Positions 7,899 through 18,512 are shown, numbered from the stretch's first letter. The stretch is 64,000 nucleotides of DNA from Bacillus halotolerans (GCF_001517105.1 NZ_LPVF01000008.1:682001-746000); one strand, 5' to 3'. Numbers and translations: made by a program. Notes: generated from the letters alone by a model not told the origin.

Positions 7899-8742
7899 GC
7901 GCACTGCTCCTTTCCTGCAAAAATTCCCGTAAAGCTTCCCGCCAGTGGCGCGGGCGTATGCCGGCTTCTTCAATGGCCCGGTGGCTCAGCACAGAGTAAG
8001 CTGGCCGGGGTGTCGAATTCCCGTATTCCTCTGTCGTCACGGGCGTAATCGTTGTGTTCAGCCCGCTTTCTTCCATAATGGCCTTTGCGAACTCGTACCA
8101 GCTGCATATGCCTGAATTGCTGACATGGTAGATGCCCGGCGGATGGCTGAACAGCTTGATGACCGCTTCCGCCAAATCCTTCGTATAGGTCGGCGAGCCG
8201 ATTTGATCATTCACAACCCGCAGCTCTTGTTTTGTTTCCGCGAGCTTCAGCATCGTATGAACAAAATTGCTGCCGCTTTTTCCATACACCCACGATGTTC
8301 TGATGATCGTGCTGTCGGTTCTTGCTAACTGGATCAGCTCTTCTCCGAGTTTTTTACTTTTACCGTAGATGGTGTTCGGGTCAAGGTGGCCGTCTTCCCT
8401 GTATGGCTGGGTCCCCTTCCCGTCAAATACATAATCCGTGCTGATATGAACATATTGCGCTCCGATGCGGGATGACTCCAGCGCTGTGTAATAAGCGCCA
8501 ACTCCGTTGATCAAGTATGCTTTATCCAGCTCCGTCTCGCATTTGTCGACGGAGGTAAACGCGGCGGTATTGACCACGATATCCGGCTGATAATGCCCGA
8601 ACGAATGCCGTACAGAACGCTGATCGGCGATGTTCATCATCTGCTTTGTTAACGCAATGACCTCATATCCGGCTTGCTTCAGCTGGCGGCACAGCTCCAA
8701 GCCAAGCTGTCCGCCCGCACCGGTTACCAATACCTTTGTCAA
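7891..8742 (-). CDS. spsK: dTDP-4-dehydrorhamnose reductase SpsK
   Basis: A 283-residue short-chain dehydrogenase of the RmlD type, which makes dTDP-L-rhamnose with NAD(P)H. The nucleotide-binding VTGAGGQLG is at 6-14, and the catalytic YGKSKKLGE supplies the YxxxK pair. The start is TTG 8742, preceded by GAGAAGGTGATCCGA and 13 nt after the spsJ stop; the longer frame reads back into spsJ. It sits between spsJ and spsL in the rhamnose sub-block of the sps operon. Confidence 0.92.
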   Translation of the reverse strand: MTKVLVTGAGGQLGLELCRQLKQAGYEVIALTKQMMNIADQRSVRHSFGHYQPDIVVNTAAFTSVDKCETELDKAYLINGVGAYYTALESSRIGAQYVHISTDYVFDGKGTQPYREDGHLDPNTIYGKSKKLGEELIQLARTDSTIIRTSWVYGKSGSNFVHTMLKLAETKQELRVVNDQIGSPTYTKDLAEAVIKLFSHPPGIYHVSNSGICSWYEFAKAIMEESGLNTTITPVTTEEYGNSTPRPAYSVLSHRAIEEAGIRPRHWREALREFLQERSSARD

Positions 8743-8755
8743 TCGGATCACCTTC

Positions 8756-9703
8756 TCATCGGTCATTGTCTGTATACCAGCGAATCGTGCGCGCAATGCC
8801 TTCTTCAAACGGCACTTCCTGCCGCCAGCCAAGCTCATTTTTCAGCTTTGACGCATTGATCGCGTAGCGCCTGTCATGCCCTTTTCGGTCTTCGACGTGA
8901 GCAAACAATTCTTCACAGCCCAAATGTTTCATGATGATACTCGCCAGCTCTTTATTCGTGCGTTCATTTCCGCCGCCGATATTATACACCTCACCGTCGG
9001 TTCCTTTTTCTAAAATCAGCTTGATGGCGCGGCAATGGTCCTCTGCAAAAAGCCAGTCTCTGATCTGAAGTCCGTCGCCGTAGAGCGGAACCGGCAAGCC
9101 TTGTTTTGCATGGCGGATAATCGTTGGGATCATTTTTTCACTATGCTGATATGGTCCGTAATTGTTGCTGCAGCGTGTAATAATAGCCGGCAGTTTGTGT
9201 GTTTTCACATACGATAGAACAAGAAGGTCAGAGCTCGCTTTGCTCGCGGAATAAGGGTTGTTAGGAGAAAGCGGCGTTGTTTCCGTAAATGCGGGATCAT
9301 TCGCTTCTAAATCCCCGTACACCTCGTCTGTTGAAATATGAATCAGCTTTTTGGCTTTTCCTTGTAAGACTGCCTCAGCCAGACGGTATGTGCCCATGAC
9401 ATTCGTTGTGATAAACGGCTCCGCTTGGGAGATGCTTCTGTCTACATGCGATTCCGCGGCGAAATGAATCACGGCGTCATAGGTCTCGTCAAACGCCCGG
9501 TCGATATCCTCCTGAATGCTGATATCCCCTATTACAAACCGAAACCGGCTGTTTCCCTTTAGTTTTTCGATTTCCTGCGGGTGGCTGGCATACGTTAATT
9601 TATCTAGAACGGTAATGCGCGCATCCGTTTCCTTCAGCATGAGCTTTGTAAATGTGAGCCCTATGAATCCGGCCCCGCCTGTAATGAAATATGATTTTGC
9701 CAT
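8756..9703 (-). CDS. spsJ: dTDP-glucose 4,6-dehydratase SpsJ
   Basis: A 315-residue extended SDR enzyme of the RmlB type. The NAD fingerprint TGGAGFIG is at 8-15, [11 protein letters not shown] carries the catalytic Asp-Glu, and [11 protein letters not shown] carries YxxxK. It converts dTDP-glucose from SpsI to dTDP-4-keto-6-deoxyglucose. ATG 9703 starts 2 nt after the spsI stop. The longer upstream frame (to 9790) would overlap spsI and has no SD. Confidence 0.94.
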   Translation of the reverse strand: MAKSYFITGGAGFIGLTFTKLMLKETDARITVLDKLTYASHPQEIEKLKGNSRFRFVIGDISIQEDIDRAFDETYDAVIHFAAESHVDRSISQAEPFITTNVMGTYRLAEAVLQGKAKKLIHISTDEVYGDLEANDPAFTETTPLSPNNPYSASKASSDLLVLSYVKTHKLPAIITRCSNNYGPYQHSEKMIPTIIRHAKQGLPVPLYGDGLQIRDWLFAEDHCRAIKLILEKGTDGEVYNIGGGNERTNKELASIIMKHLGCEELFAHVEDRKGHDRRYAINASKLKNELGWRQEVPFEEGIARTIRWYTDNDR

Positions 9704-9705
9704 AG

Positions 9706-10443
9706 CTATTCGTCCTGTCCTTTCTGTAAAGCCTGATGTACCAGCCGGGAGGCGAGATAAAGAGATTCGTGTGTTCCTGCATCGACCCACCAGCCCGATA
9801 ACACATCATACGTAAGCTTGCTGTTTTCAATGTATAAATTATTTACATCGGTGATTTCCAGCTCGCCGCGCTTGGATGGTGATATTTGTTCAATATACGA
9901 AAACACCTCTGCATCATACATGTAAATGCCGGTTACACAAAGGTTGGTCGGCGGATGTGCAGGTTTTTCAATAATGGATCGAATGTGTTTGTTTTTCTCA
10001 TCAATCTCAGCAATCCCAAAACGTTCTGGATCATCCACTTCTTTCAGAAGCACTTTCGCCCCTTTTCCCTGCTGTTGAAATCGCTCCGTATAAGGCTTTA
10101 ATGAATCTTCGAATATATTATCACCTAATAATAAAATGAAAGGCTCCTTTCCGGTAAAGCGTTTTGCATATGATAACCCATCTGAAATTCCCGATGCGTC
10201 GGGCTGCACTTGATAAGTGACGGAGACGCCAAGCTCCTCCCCGCTTCCCAGCAGCTTATAAAACTGCGGCATGTGCTCTTTTTGGCTAATGAGTAAAATC
10301 TCTTTAATTCCGGCTTCCTCAAGCTTCATTATCGACCAGTAAATCATCGGATAAGGGCCTACAGGAAGCAAATGCTTGTTGACGGCTTTGGTTAAGGGCA
10401 TAAGGCGTGAGCCGTTTCCTCCGGCTAAAATGACACCTTTCAC
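9706..10443 (-). CDS. spsI: glucose-1-phosphate thymidylyltransferase SpsI
   Basis: A 245-residue RmlA-type nucleotidyltransferase: dTTP + glucose-1-P to dTDP-glucose. The signature [13 protein letters not shown] begins at residue 6, with catalytic-site KHLLPVG following. GTG 10443 is the start, with AAGGAAGTG upstream. It opens the rhamnose sub-block spsI-J-K-L. All four rhamnose-nucleotide enzymes (A, B, D and C types) are present in this window. Confidence 0.94.
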   Translation of the reverse strand: MKGVILAGGNGSRLMPLTKAVNKHLLPVGPYPMIYWSIMKLEEAGIKEILLISQKEHMPQFYKLLGSGEELGVSVTYQVQPDASGISDGLSYAKRFTGKEPFILLLGDNIFEDSLKPYTERFQQQGKGAKVLLKEVDDPERFGIAEIDEKNKHIRSIIEKPAHPPTNLCVTGIYMYDAEVFSYIEQISPSKRGELEITDVNNLYIENSKLTYDVLSGWWVDAGTHESLYLASRLVHQALQKGQDE

Positions 10444-10467
10444 ATTAACACTTCCTTACGTGCATTT

Positions 10468-11487
10468 TTATATCTTATCATCAAGCAAATCATAAAGAAT
10501 GGCTGATACCCGTTTCATTCCTTTTCCATCTACGAGCGGCCTTCCTCCCTCGTGCAGAGAAAGACGGAGAGGATAGCTGCTGAATATTTGTGACATATGA
10601 TAAGCAAGCTTTTCGACGGATACATTCTCTCCCAAGCCGAGATCAAGAGCGGCGCCATGTTCCGCAAATTTTGCAGCGGTTGCGGTTTGATGGGCAACCT
10701 GAGAAAGCACGAGGCACGGCACGCCGATACAGATCGCTTCATAAAGCGAGATGCCGCCGGCGACAATGGCTGCATCTGCTTGCTTCATAAACATAGCCAT
10801 GTCATTTGTCTGCTCGATTAGTGCGTATTGGGGTTTGTTTTGAATCAATTTACGGACCGCCTCTTGATGCGGTGAAGCGCTGCCCATGATAAAAATCATT
10901 TTCTTGTGTTTCCTGTCCGGGAGCTGATCGGCCGCTGCTATCACTTTAAAAACAAGCTGCTTTGGATCGCTTCCTCCTAATGCAACAAGGATATTGCGGC
11001 AGTCTTCCTTAAGTGCGTAATCAGCTCTTGCGGCTTGAAAGGCAGGGTGGAGAATAAGATAATCCGGACCTTCATAGACACGGGTGTTTCCCTGATCGTA
11101 AACCTTGCTTCTGACATCGCCGTAAATTCCGTTAATGACCGCATTACTTTGACCTATCGCTCTCTCATTTTTTTCTTCGAACAGAACGATTTTGGCATCT
11201 GTGCCTGCTTTTATTTTTGTTAATAAATCGACAGGTGCACCAAGGATATCGAATAAAAGCAGATCGAGCTTTTTATCGTTTATTTCCCGGAGAATACATT
11301 CATTTTGCTGAAGCTCAGGTTTTACGATGACCTGCCAGTACTCTTCTTGAAGAAATTGTTCAGACTCGTCATTTGTGTAAAACGTAATGGAACAGCGGTG
11401 TTTGAGTTCTTCCGCAAGCCTTTTCATTCGAACGGCGTGCCCCATTCCTTTCTCGAACCCGCCGTCTGCGAATATCCCGATATGCAT
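10468..11487 (-). CDS. spsG: PseG-like nucleotide-sugar hydrolase / GT-B protein SpsG
   Basis: A 339-residue GT-B-fold protein related to PseG, the UDP-sugar hydrolase of pseudaminic/legionaminic acid synthesis. The N-terminal motif DGGFEKGMGHAVRM contains the GxGHxxR signature and the C-terminal half carries the nucleotide-binding VAGGISLYEA. ATG 11487 is chosen because the SD GAGGTTGAG precedes it and it follows the spsF stop by 1 nt. Its neighbours spsF, spsE, spsD and spsC form a nonulosonate-like set. The exact substrate is inferred. Confidence 0.85.
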   Translation of the reverse strand: MHIGIFADGGFEKGMGHAVRMKRLAEELKHRCSITFYTNDESEQFLQEEYWQVIVKPELQQNECILREINDKKLDLLLFDILGAPVDLLTKIKAGTDAKIVLFEEKNERAIGQSNAVINGIYGDVRSKVYDQGNTRVYEGPDYLILHPAFQAARADYALKEDCRNILVALGGSDPKQLVFKVIAAADQLPDRKHKKMIFIMGSASPHQEAVRKLIQNKPQYALIEQTNDMAMFMKQADAAIVAGGISLYEAICIGVPCLVLSQVAHQTATAAKFAEHGAALDLGLGENVSVEKLAYHMSQIFSSYPLRLSLHEGGRPLVDGKGMKRVSAILYDLLDDKI

Positions 11488-11488
11488 G

Positions 11489-12229
11489 CTACTCAACCTC
11501 TTTTTGCTTTGTCATACCGTTCATCGCCGCCAGATTAGGGTGCTGGTTCAGCAGGCTGATTAACTCTGCAGCCGAGACATCAGGGCGCTCGCCTGCTTTT
11601 TGATAGAGGGCTGAGACCAATTGATAGTCTTCCTCCGTATCGACGGTCAGCCGATATTGAGGAGCGCAGAGCTGTTCCGGAGCCTCTAAAAACTGCAAAC
11701 GGTAAAGATGGGGATGTTTCCGGACATACAAGGTGACATGCTCTTGGTATTTATCCTCCAGCATTTTGATGCCGCTGATATCGAGCAAAAGCTTGGCGCT
11801 CACCGCTTCACCGCAAATGCCTAACGGTGTGTTCAGGATATACGTATAATCCGCACCTTGATCAAGATGAGCCGAAATCATCATATCGAGCAACTCTGGA
11901 TCGACAAACGGATTATCCCCCGTTAAGCGGATGACGACTTCCGGTTTCGCTGCCTTTATGACTCGCGCAAATCTGTCGAGAACCCGTTCCTCACTGCCGC
12001 GGAAAACGCGAATGCCATTCTTGATGCAGTGTGCCTCTAATACATCGTCGGCTTTTTTGTCAGATGTAGCGATGACAAGATTATCGCGCTCCTTTTGATA
12101 GAACGCGCTTTGCCGTACGCGCTGAACGAGAATATCGAGTAAATGCTCCGAGCCAAGCGGACGCAGTACTTTTCCAGGAAGGCGTTCCGATCCCATTCTC
12201 GCCTGCACGATAAAAAGTATGTCAACCAT
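11489..12229 (-). CDS. spsF: nonulosonate cytidylyltransferase-like SpsF
   Basis: A 246-residue nucleotidyltransferase of the KdsB/NeuA/PseF type. The N-terminal motif VQARMGSERLPGKVL binds CTP, and RLTGDNPFVDPELLD is the conserved metal/sugar segment. Expected role: activate a nonulosonic acid as CMP-sugar. Its start overlaps the end of spsE by 8 nt, so the pair is probably translationally coupled. Confidence 0.88.
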   Translation of the reverse strand: MVDILFIVQARMGSERLPGKVLRPLGSEHLLDILVQRVRQSAFYQKERDNLVIATSDKKADDVLEAHCIKNGIRVFRGSEERVLDRFARVIKAAKPEVVIRLTGDNPFVDPELLDMMISAHLDQGADYTYILNTPLGICGEAVSAKLLLDISGIKMLEDKYQEHVTLYVRKHPHLYRLQFLEAPEQLCAPQYRLTVDTEEDYQLVSALYQKAGERPDVSAAELISLLNQHPNLAAMNGMTKQKEVE

Positions 12230-13343
12230 GGGACGGGCTGTCCTTCGTTAAAATATCTTCCCATGTAATGCCTGTGTCTGCCGGGATGTCCCTTACCGCA
12301 CGCACACCGCCGGTCAATAGCTCAAAAAATCTCGGGTGCAGCCCCTGAGGCTTTTGTCCGGGGCGGAGCACGGCAATATTGTCTTCGCTGAAGGCATCCC
12401 CTTTTTGAATCGGAGCCGTTGTGAAAATTCCCCTGTATGCAAATGTTCTGATTTCACCCTCAATGGCAGTTGTTGTTTTGTATGAACTGCCCAGCAGCTT
12501 TTCAGAAACTGGCTTCCTGATGCCTAGTTTCAGCTCGGCTTCCGTTTCCCTGATGGCCTTGACCATTTCCTTTAATTCATCCGGATTTAATGCAAATGAA
12601 TGATCAGCCCCCGGCAGGTTTTTATCGATAGTAAAATGCTTTTCTATCAGTCTGGCGCCGAGCCGGACCGCGGCACATGGCGCTTCTGTCGGGTGCTCGC
12701 TATGATCCGAAAAACCGATGAGCGCATCCGGAAAAGCGGCGGCAAGCATCGGGATCACACTGAGGTTGCTGTATTCAGGCGGTGCAGGGTATTTCGCCAC
12801 ACAATGCATAATGGCAATTTCGTGGTTGCCCTCTGCTCTGATGGTGCGCCAAGCCTCATGAATATCAGCAATTTCCGCTCCGGCTGTCGAAAAAATCATC
12901 GGCCTGTTCATGCGGGCGACGTACTTGAGCAGCGGGAGATGGTTAATTTCATAGGATGCGATTTTAAAAGCACTTGGAGAAGTGGAAAGCAGCAGATCAG
13001 CTGATCCTTCATCACACACCGTGCTTAAAAAGATCACCTGTTTCTTGCGACAGTAGTCCAAAAGCGGATTAATCCACTCCGCGGGCAATTCCATGGACTG
13101 AACGAGAGAAAAAATTGATACATCATTGCCCGCAGCCGTTTTGTATAATCCAGGATCCTTTTGATACATCTTATCAGCCTGGAACATTTGAAATTTCACG
13201 GCATCTGCACCCGCTTCCGCCGCGGCATCAATCAGTGCAAAGGCCTGATCCAATTTTCCGTCATGATTAATTCCTGCCTCGGCAATGATAAAAACGGGAG
13301 CATCTTTGCCGACAGTTTTGTTTGCGATCTGAAAACCCGCCAT
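12222..13343 (-). CDS. spsE: N-acylneuraminate-synthase-like SpsE
   Basis: A 373-residue NeuB-type PEP-condensing synthase. The TIM barrel begins FIIAEAGINHDGKLDQA and includes VKFQ and GFSDHSEHPTEA; a C-terminal SAF (antifreeze-like) domain covers about the last 60 residues. It would condense PEP with a 6-carbon amino sugar to give a nonulosonic acid. ATG 13343 has the SD AAGGAGG, and its ATG overlaps the spsD TAA (TAATG). The longer frame from 13367 lacks a better SD. Confidence 0.92.
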   Translation of the reverse strand: MAGFQIANKTVGKDAPVFIIAEAGINHDGKLDQAFALIDAAAEAGADAVKFQMFQADKMYQKDPGLYKTAAGNDVSIFSLVQSMELPAEWINPLLDYCRKKQVIFLSTVCDEGSADLLLSTSPSAFKIASYEINHLPLLKYVARMNRPMIFSTAGAEIADIHEAWRTIRAEGNHEIAIMHCVAKYPAPPEYSNLSVIPMLAAAFPDALIGFSDHSEHPTEAPCAAVRLGARLIEKHFTIDKNLPGADHSFALNPDELKEMVKAIRETEAELKLGIRKPVSEKLLGSSYKTTTAIEGEIRTFAYRGIFTTAPIQKGDAFSEDNIAVLRPGQKPQGLHPRFFELLTGGVRAVRDIPADTGITWEDILTKDSPSHG

Positions 13344-14212
13344 TATTTCGCCTCCTTGCCCGGCCAAATGTGATAATAGTAATATGATTGAACAGCGGTG
13401 AAGCCCATTCTTTCATATAGGCGGATCGCTCTGACATTATGAAGCTGCGTCCCCGCTGTTACCGTTTTATGCTTCAGCGTCTCCGGTTGTTCTATGAGAT
13501 TCGCCAATAAATGAAACGCGATACGCTTGCCTTCATACCCCGGCTTCACAGCCATCAAATCAAGCGCATACTCATCACCTTTTGATAAACCTTGCAGGTA
13601 GCCGATTATTTCCCCATTATATTTAGCGGCAATATTGATATCCGCTCTCCCCATCAGATTGTTTCGTGTCCACTCTTGAAAGATTTTGTTCGCCGCCTCA
13701 CGGCTGAGATAAGGATCGTGAAAATATCTGCTTTTCATAAATGCGTTGCTGGCTAACTGGCAAATCTCTTCGGTGTCTCCAGGCTCAGGCTGAACCAGTT
13801 CAAAAAATGGCGGCGTTTTTTCATATATAGACGGGGTCTTCGCCAGTTTAAGCAAACTGCCGACAAAATAAGAGGACGGCTGCTGCTGAATGACATGTAC
13901 TGCTCCGATATCCTCTGCCGGTACACGCACAAACACAAAATCCGTTTCATCCGTTTGCCGAACAGAATAAAAGGCCTGAAATAGCTGTTTTAGCTGTCCT
14001 GTGCTGTTAGCCGCGAGAAGCTTTACGTTCATGACTTTTTTCTGAAGCATTTTGCTTTCCCAAAGAGCGTCTTCATACAGCATCACGCCTTGAAGCTGGC
14101 TGTTTTCAAATAGTCCGATCGAAAATTGATACGACCCGTCAAGTGTCATCTGTTTGCTTTGGAGAAATTCCATGATCGCCTCTTTGGAAACATTCTCTTT
14201 TATCGTATACAC
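13343..14212 (-). CDS. spsD: GNAT N-acetyltransferase SpsD
   Basis: A 289-residue protein with a C-terminal GNAT domain (about 145-285): acetyl-CoA-binding segment VKPGYEGKRIAFHLL, then VRAIRLYERMGF. The N-terminal half is a divergent GNAT-like region. By analogy with PseH/FdtC it probably acetylates the amino group installed by SpsC. The GTG start at 14212 directly abuts the spsC stop. The acceptor sugar is not deducible from sequence. Confidence 0.85.
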   Translation of the reverse strand: MYTIKENVSKEAIMEFLQSKQMTLDGSYQFSIGLFENSQLQGVMLYEDALWESKMLQKKVMNVKLLAANSTGQLKQLFQAFYSVRQTDETDFVFVRVPAEDIGAVHVIQQQPSSYFVGSLLKLAKTPSIYEKTPPFFELVQPEPGDTEEICQLASNAFMKSRYFHDPYLSREAANKIFQEWTRNNLMGRADINIAAKYNGEIIGYLQGLSKGDEYALDLMAVKPGYEGKRIAFHLLANLIEQPETLKHKTVTAGTQLHNVRAIRLYERMGFTAVQSYYYYHIWPGKEAK

Positions 14213-15382
14213 CTAACCAGCCCCTTTTGCGATGTCCCGCACGGCCTCTATCACGTCGTTGACATCTTCGTCAGACATTGATGGATACAGCGGGAGTGAC
14301 AGGGTGCGTTTGTAATACTTCATGGCGAGCGGGTAGTCTGTTTCCTTAAACCCGAATTCCTTTTGATAATACGGATGAATATGCACTGGGATAAAATGAA
14401 CACTGGTCCCGATATTGTATTCATCCTTTAGAGCCGTAATCATTTCATCCCGAGTGACGCCAGCCTGTTTTTCATCAACTTGCAGGACATATAAATGCCA
14501 GGCGTGCCGTCCTTCGTTATGAACAAACGGCGTGATCAGCCCCGGGATTTGCTGAAAAGCGGCTTGATACTGACCCGCGATCTCTTCTCTCCGTTTTTGC
14601 ATGTCATCCAGCCGTTTCAGCTGATGAAGCCCGAGCGCCGCCTGCAGATCAAACATGTTCATTTTGTAGCCGGGCGACTCGACCTCATAGTACCAGCTGC
14701 CATTTGAAGAATAACGGTTCCACGCGCCTTTGCTCATGCCGTGAAGGCTCAGAACCCTGATTTTGTCGGCAAGCTCCTCATCATCCGTCGTCAGCATGCC
14801 GCCTTCCCCTGTCGCCAGGTTTTTGGTCGCGTAGAAGCTGAATGCTGTCGCATCCCCGATGGAGCCGATCATTCTCTGCTTATAAGTGGTGTATACTGCG
14901 TGCGCCGCATCCTCGAGCACAAATAGACCGTGTGTTTGAGCAATGGCTAAAATCGCGTCCATGTCACAGGACTGCCCGCCAAAGTGGACGGGTACAACGG
15001 CTTTCGTCCGCGGTGTGATCGCCGCCTCAAGCTTTTCCGGATCAATGTTAAGCGTCTTTTCATCTATATCCGCAAACACCGGCGTTGCTCCGGTATGAAT
15101 AATCGTATTGGCGGTTGAGCTGAACGTCAGTGGAGAGGTGATGACTTCATCACCCGGTCCGACCCCTTTTGCTTTTAAAGCCAAAAATAAAGCAGCGGTA
15201 CATGAATTCAGCGCCACGGCGTGCTTAGCACCGACAAACGCGGCAAACTCCTTTTCAAACTGCTGAACCTTCGGGCCTTTGGAAAGCCATCCGGATTCAA
15301 GCGTTTCTGTGACCTCCTGAATTTCTTCCTTTCCGATCAGCGGCAAGGAATAAGGAAGAAAATGATTTCTCTTTTGCACCAT
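14213..15382 (-). CDS. spsC: PLP-dependent sugar aminotransferase SpsC
   Basis: A 389-residue enzyme of the DegT/DnrJ/EryC1/StrS family. The Schiff-base lysine is Lys187 in FSFYATKNLATGEGG, and Asp158 in LEDAAHA contacts the pyridine ring. It transfers an amino group from glutamate to a keto sugar nucleotide, as PseC does in pseudaminate synthesis. It abuts spsD with no gap and follows spsB by 20 nt. Confidence 0.92.
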   Translation of the reverse strand: MVQKRNHFLPYSLPLIGKEEIQEVTETLESGWLSKGPKVQQFEKEFAAFVGAKHAVALNSCTAALFLALKAKGVGPGDEVITSPLTFSSTANTIIHTGATPVFADIDEKTLNIDPEKLEAAITPRTKAVVPVHFGGQSCDMDAILAIAQTHGLFVLEDAAHAVYTTYKQRMIGSIGDATAFSFYATKNLATGEGGMLTTDDEELADKIRVLSLHGMSKGAWNRYSSNGSWYYEVESPGYKMNMFDLQAALGLHQLKRLDDMQKRREEIAGQYQAAFQQIPGLITPFVHNEGRHAWHLYVLQVDEKQAGVTRDEMITALKDEYNIGTSVHFIPVHIHPYYQKEFGFKETDYPLAMKYYKRTLSLPLYPSMSDEDVNDVIEAVRDIAKGAG

Positions 15383-15402
15383 TTCTTTGCGCTCCTATCG
15401 TT

Positions 15403-16827
15403 TTATTCAGAATGATCCCGCCTGTAATCAACCCCTGTTTTTGCTTTCAGTTCCGAAAACAAGGCGAGCGTCGACTCAGTAACCGGGTAATTAGAAGCCG
15501 TAAATGACAGACGCGCCGCTTCTGCCTTCTGATACATGGCGGGATTTTGAAGAACCTCAATCAGGGTGCGCGCTAATTCCTCCGGTTTTTCAAATAAAAA
15601 ATCGCCAAGAGACTCGTAATACGGATACGTGCGGTTTCCGGTCGATTTCCCGATCAGTGCGGGCTTTTGAAACAGCATGGCCTCAAGGCCCACCGTTGAG
15701 GTTTGTGTTACAGCGGCGTTAGCATACATCAGAATATCGTACAGATCCATCTCTTTTTTGATGACTCTGCATGCTTTATGTTTTTTTGCCGCCGCATGAT
15801 ACAGATCCAGCTTGTTTTTTCCAATTTCCCATGGGTGAGGTTTAATGATGATTTGCAGCTGTTTTTGCGTGGAAAGCTCATCTAACACACTTGAATAAAA
15901 TTCCTCGGAGAAAGGCTGTGTCGCGATCAAAACGATTTTTTTAGACGGGTGAAAGGCCAGCTTTCGATAAAATACTGACATGTCCATAGGTGTCCTGTTA
16001 AAAATTTCGTCAAAGCGGGGATGACCCGTTATGAGAATCTGTTCTGGTTTGCAGCCTTTTTGCTGATACCAACCAGCTTCATATGCGCCAAAAACAGCCT
16101 GATAGGTTGTAAAAACGGGCAAGAAAGCTTCATCACCCATCAGCGCTCCATGCTGAAGGCAGATGCTCACGGCCCCTCTCCTTTCGCACATAAGAGCGAG
16201 CACCCTGCTGTAAATGTCTTCTGTCGTTCCTACAACAACGGCAGAAATGTTCTCTTTCGTGAATAAAGCATCTACTGTGTCAATGGCTTCCATGAACAAA
16301 GGAATATCCTTGAAAAGCCGTTCACGAAATGCTTGATCACCGAATGCCGGGTGGTCGTCATAAGCCGAAAGAATCGAAAAAGCCTTTTCAAGATATGGCT
16401 TCGGGTCGCCTTTTTCACATGAAGCAGCCACTTCAGGCTTGCTGATCACAGGCAAATCGCAATAATTTGGCATACTCCATCTTGCCAAAACAGCTGTTTT
16501 CTCAGGATCAAATTGGTAGTAATTTTCGTTTACAAAACGAAGGTGATCAAAATGCAAGATCACTTTTCCCTTAACAGGCGCGTCATTTGTTTTGGCAATG
16601 CTCTGTTTTTTCTCTTCAAAAAACGTCTGAATCTGACCTTCATCGATATGCTGATCCGCAGGTCCGAATAATTCCGGTTCTTCTTCCATCATCACTCTCA
16701 GCTCAGGGCTGATGTATTGGTAAAAATTACTGATAAGCCCGAGCGGAATCCCCTTGTAGCGAAGCCTGTCAAAAAGCTCCGCATACTTCCGGTACAGCAC
16801 CCAATAATTGCTTAAATAGGCCGACAC
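15403..16827 (-). CDS. spsB: spore coat polysaccharide protein SpsB (CDP-glycerol/capsule-transferase-like)
   Basis: About 474 residues. The C-terminal half has a GT-B fold like CDP-glycerol glycerophosphotransferases and capsular KpsC/LipB-type transferases ([43 protein letters not shown]). It probably adds a residue to, or exports, the spore-surface glycan. GTG 16827 follows the spsA stop by 4 nt and has GGGGTGAG just upstream; an ATG at 16845 that overlaps spsA is the alternative. The exact donor is unknown. Confidence 0.85.
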   Translation of the reverse strand: MSAYLSNYWVLYRKYAELFDRLRYKGIPLGLISNFYQYISPELRVMMEEEPELFGPADQHIDEGQIQTFFEEKKQSIAKTNDAPVKGKVILHFDHLRFVNENYYQFDPEKTAVLARWSMPNYCDLPVISKPEVAASCEKGDPKPYLEKAFSILSAYDDHPAFGDQAFRERLFKDIPLFMEAIDTVDALFTKENISAVVVGTTEDIYSRVLALMCERRGAVSICLQHGALMGDEAFLPVFTTYQAVFGAYEAGWYQQKGCKPEQILITGHPRFDEIFNRTPMDMSVFYRKLAFHPSKKIVLIATQPFSEEFYSSVLDELSTQKQLQIIIKPHPWEIGKNKLDLYHAAAKKHKACRVIKKEMDLYDILMYANAAVTQTSTVGLEAMLFQKPALIGKSTGNRTYPYYESLGDFLFEKPEELARTLIEVLQNPAMYQKAEAARLSFTASNYPVTESTLALFSELKAKTGVDYRRDHSE

Positions 16828-16831
16828 ACTC

Positions 16832-17605
<774 letters not shown>

Positions 17606-17645
17606 CTACACCTCCTTCTTGAATTTCCACACCTGAAACTAACGT

Positions 17646-17670
17646 TATCTTATGTTGCTTAAGCGCAAGT
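17646..17670 (-). promoter_or_regulatory. sigma-K-like promoter of the sps operon
   Basis: The minus strand has CATAAGATA (17646-17654), a perfect CATANNNTA sigma-K -10. A possible AC -35 lies at 17669-17670, with spacing shorter than the consensus. Late mother-cell expression is known for sps. Confidence 0.7.
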
Positions 17671-17676
17671 TGCGCT
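17662..17676. promoter_or_regulatory. 15-bp palindrome at the spsA -35 region
   Basis: AGCGCAAGTTGCGCT is a perfect inverted repeat (7-bp arms) covering the -35 region of the sps promoter. It looks like an operator; I do not recognise the binding protein. Confidence 0.55.
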
Positions 17677-17723
17677 AGGAATACAGACCAATATGCGAAA
17701 AGATTGTGTAGGTCCATTGAAAA

Positions 17724-17769
17724 AACAGTGATCGGCCAGAGAAATCGGCACGCTCACTGTTCTTTTTTT
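17724..17769. terminator. bidirectional terminator between divergent sps and gerQ promoters
   Basis: AACAGTGA/TCACTGTT arms (17724-17731 and 17754-17761) with an A-run before and CTTTTTTT after. It would terminate either direction, yet both neighbouring promoters fire away from it. Confidence 0.7.
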
Positions 17770-17771
17770 CA

Positions 17772-17800
17772 GCATATTCCAAGCTTTGGCCTCATAAGGT
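17772..17800 (+). promoter_or_regulatory. sigma-E promoter of gerQ
   Basis: GCATATT, 14-nt spacer, CATAAGGT. This matches the sigma-E consensus (KMATATT-N14-CATACAMT) closely. It is positioned about 120 nt upstream of the gerQ start and agrees with known mother-cell control of gerQ. Confidence 0.87.
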
Positions 17801-17922
17801 GAAAGAGATAAAAATCGCACTAGCGACTAAGATCGTTTGTCATCGGAGGTGAGTTATCTCGGATCGTTTATTTATACATCCGGAACATGTTCTGAATGGT
17901 TTTCATAAAAAGGAGGAACGAT

Positions 17923-18467
17923 ATGAAACCGAAAAAAATCAATATCAGCAAATGCAGGGATATGATATGCAGGGGTATTCGCCTCAATTCGGTCCAAATC
18001 CGTACCCGCAGCCGCAAGGGCAAGGCCCGCAAATGCAAGGTCCACAAATGCAGACGATGGGACAAATGCAGCAAATGCCCATGCAGCAGGGGCAGCAAGG
18101 CTTCGGTTTCCCCACTCAGCAGCAGGGCCAGGGCGGCGGGTTTCAAATTCCATCGGGGCCGACGCCATCGGGCGGCCAAAACATTCCCGGCATGCTGCCT
18201 GTCGAGGAATCATATATCGAGAATATACTGCGCCTGAACAGGGGAAAAACGGCTACCATCTATATGACATTTGAAAACAGCAAAGAGTGGGGATCAAAGA
18301 TTTTTCGCGGCGTCATCGAGGCTGCGGGCCGGGATCACATTATTATCAGCGATCCAAAGACAGGAACCCGCTATCTTCTGCTGACGATCTATCTTGATTA
18401 CGTTACCTTTGATGAAGAAATTGCATATACCTACCCATACTCGATGTCATCCTATTCGCCAAGATAA
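17923..18467 (+). CDS. gerQ: spore coat germination protein GerQ, frameshifted near the start
   Basis: GerQ is a mother-cell coat protein needed to place the lytic enzyme CwlJ and is cross-linked by transglutaminase Tgl. Here AGGAGG is followed by ATG 17923 and the codons MKPKK, but the run at 17932-17938 is A7. Adding one A puts ATG in frame with the remaining 171 codons and gives a 181-residue product, the family length as I recall it, starting MKPKKNQYQQ. As written, translation shifts to a basic junk frame ending at 18237. The good frame from ATG 17952 has no SD. The product has a Gln/Gly/Met-rich N-terminal half (about 1-75) and a conserved C-terminal domain (VEESYIENILRLN). The lost N-terminus carries the lysines used in cross-linking. 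Confidence 0.85.
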
Positions 18468-18469
18468 AG

Positions 18470-18510
18470 AAAAAAGCCAATCACTCAAAATCATGAGGAT
18501 TGGCTTTTTT
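18470..18510. terminator. bidirectional terminator gerQ/ywdK
   Basis: AAAAAAGCCAATC ... GATTGGCTTTTTT, 13-bp stem including the A/T runs, between the converging gerQ (+) and ywdK (-). Confidence 0.88.
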
Positions 18511-18512
18511 CT

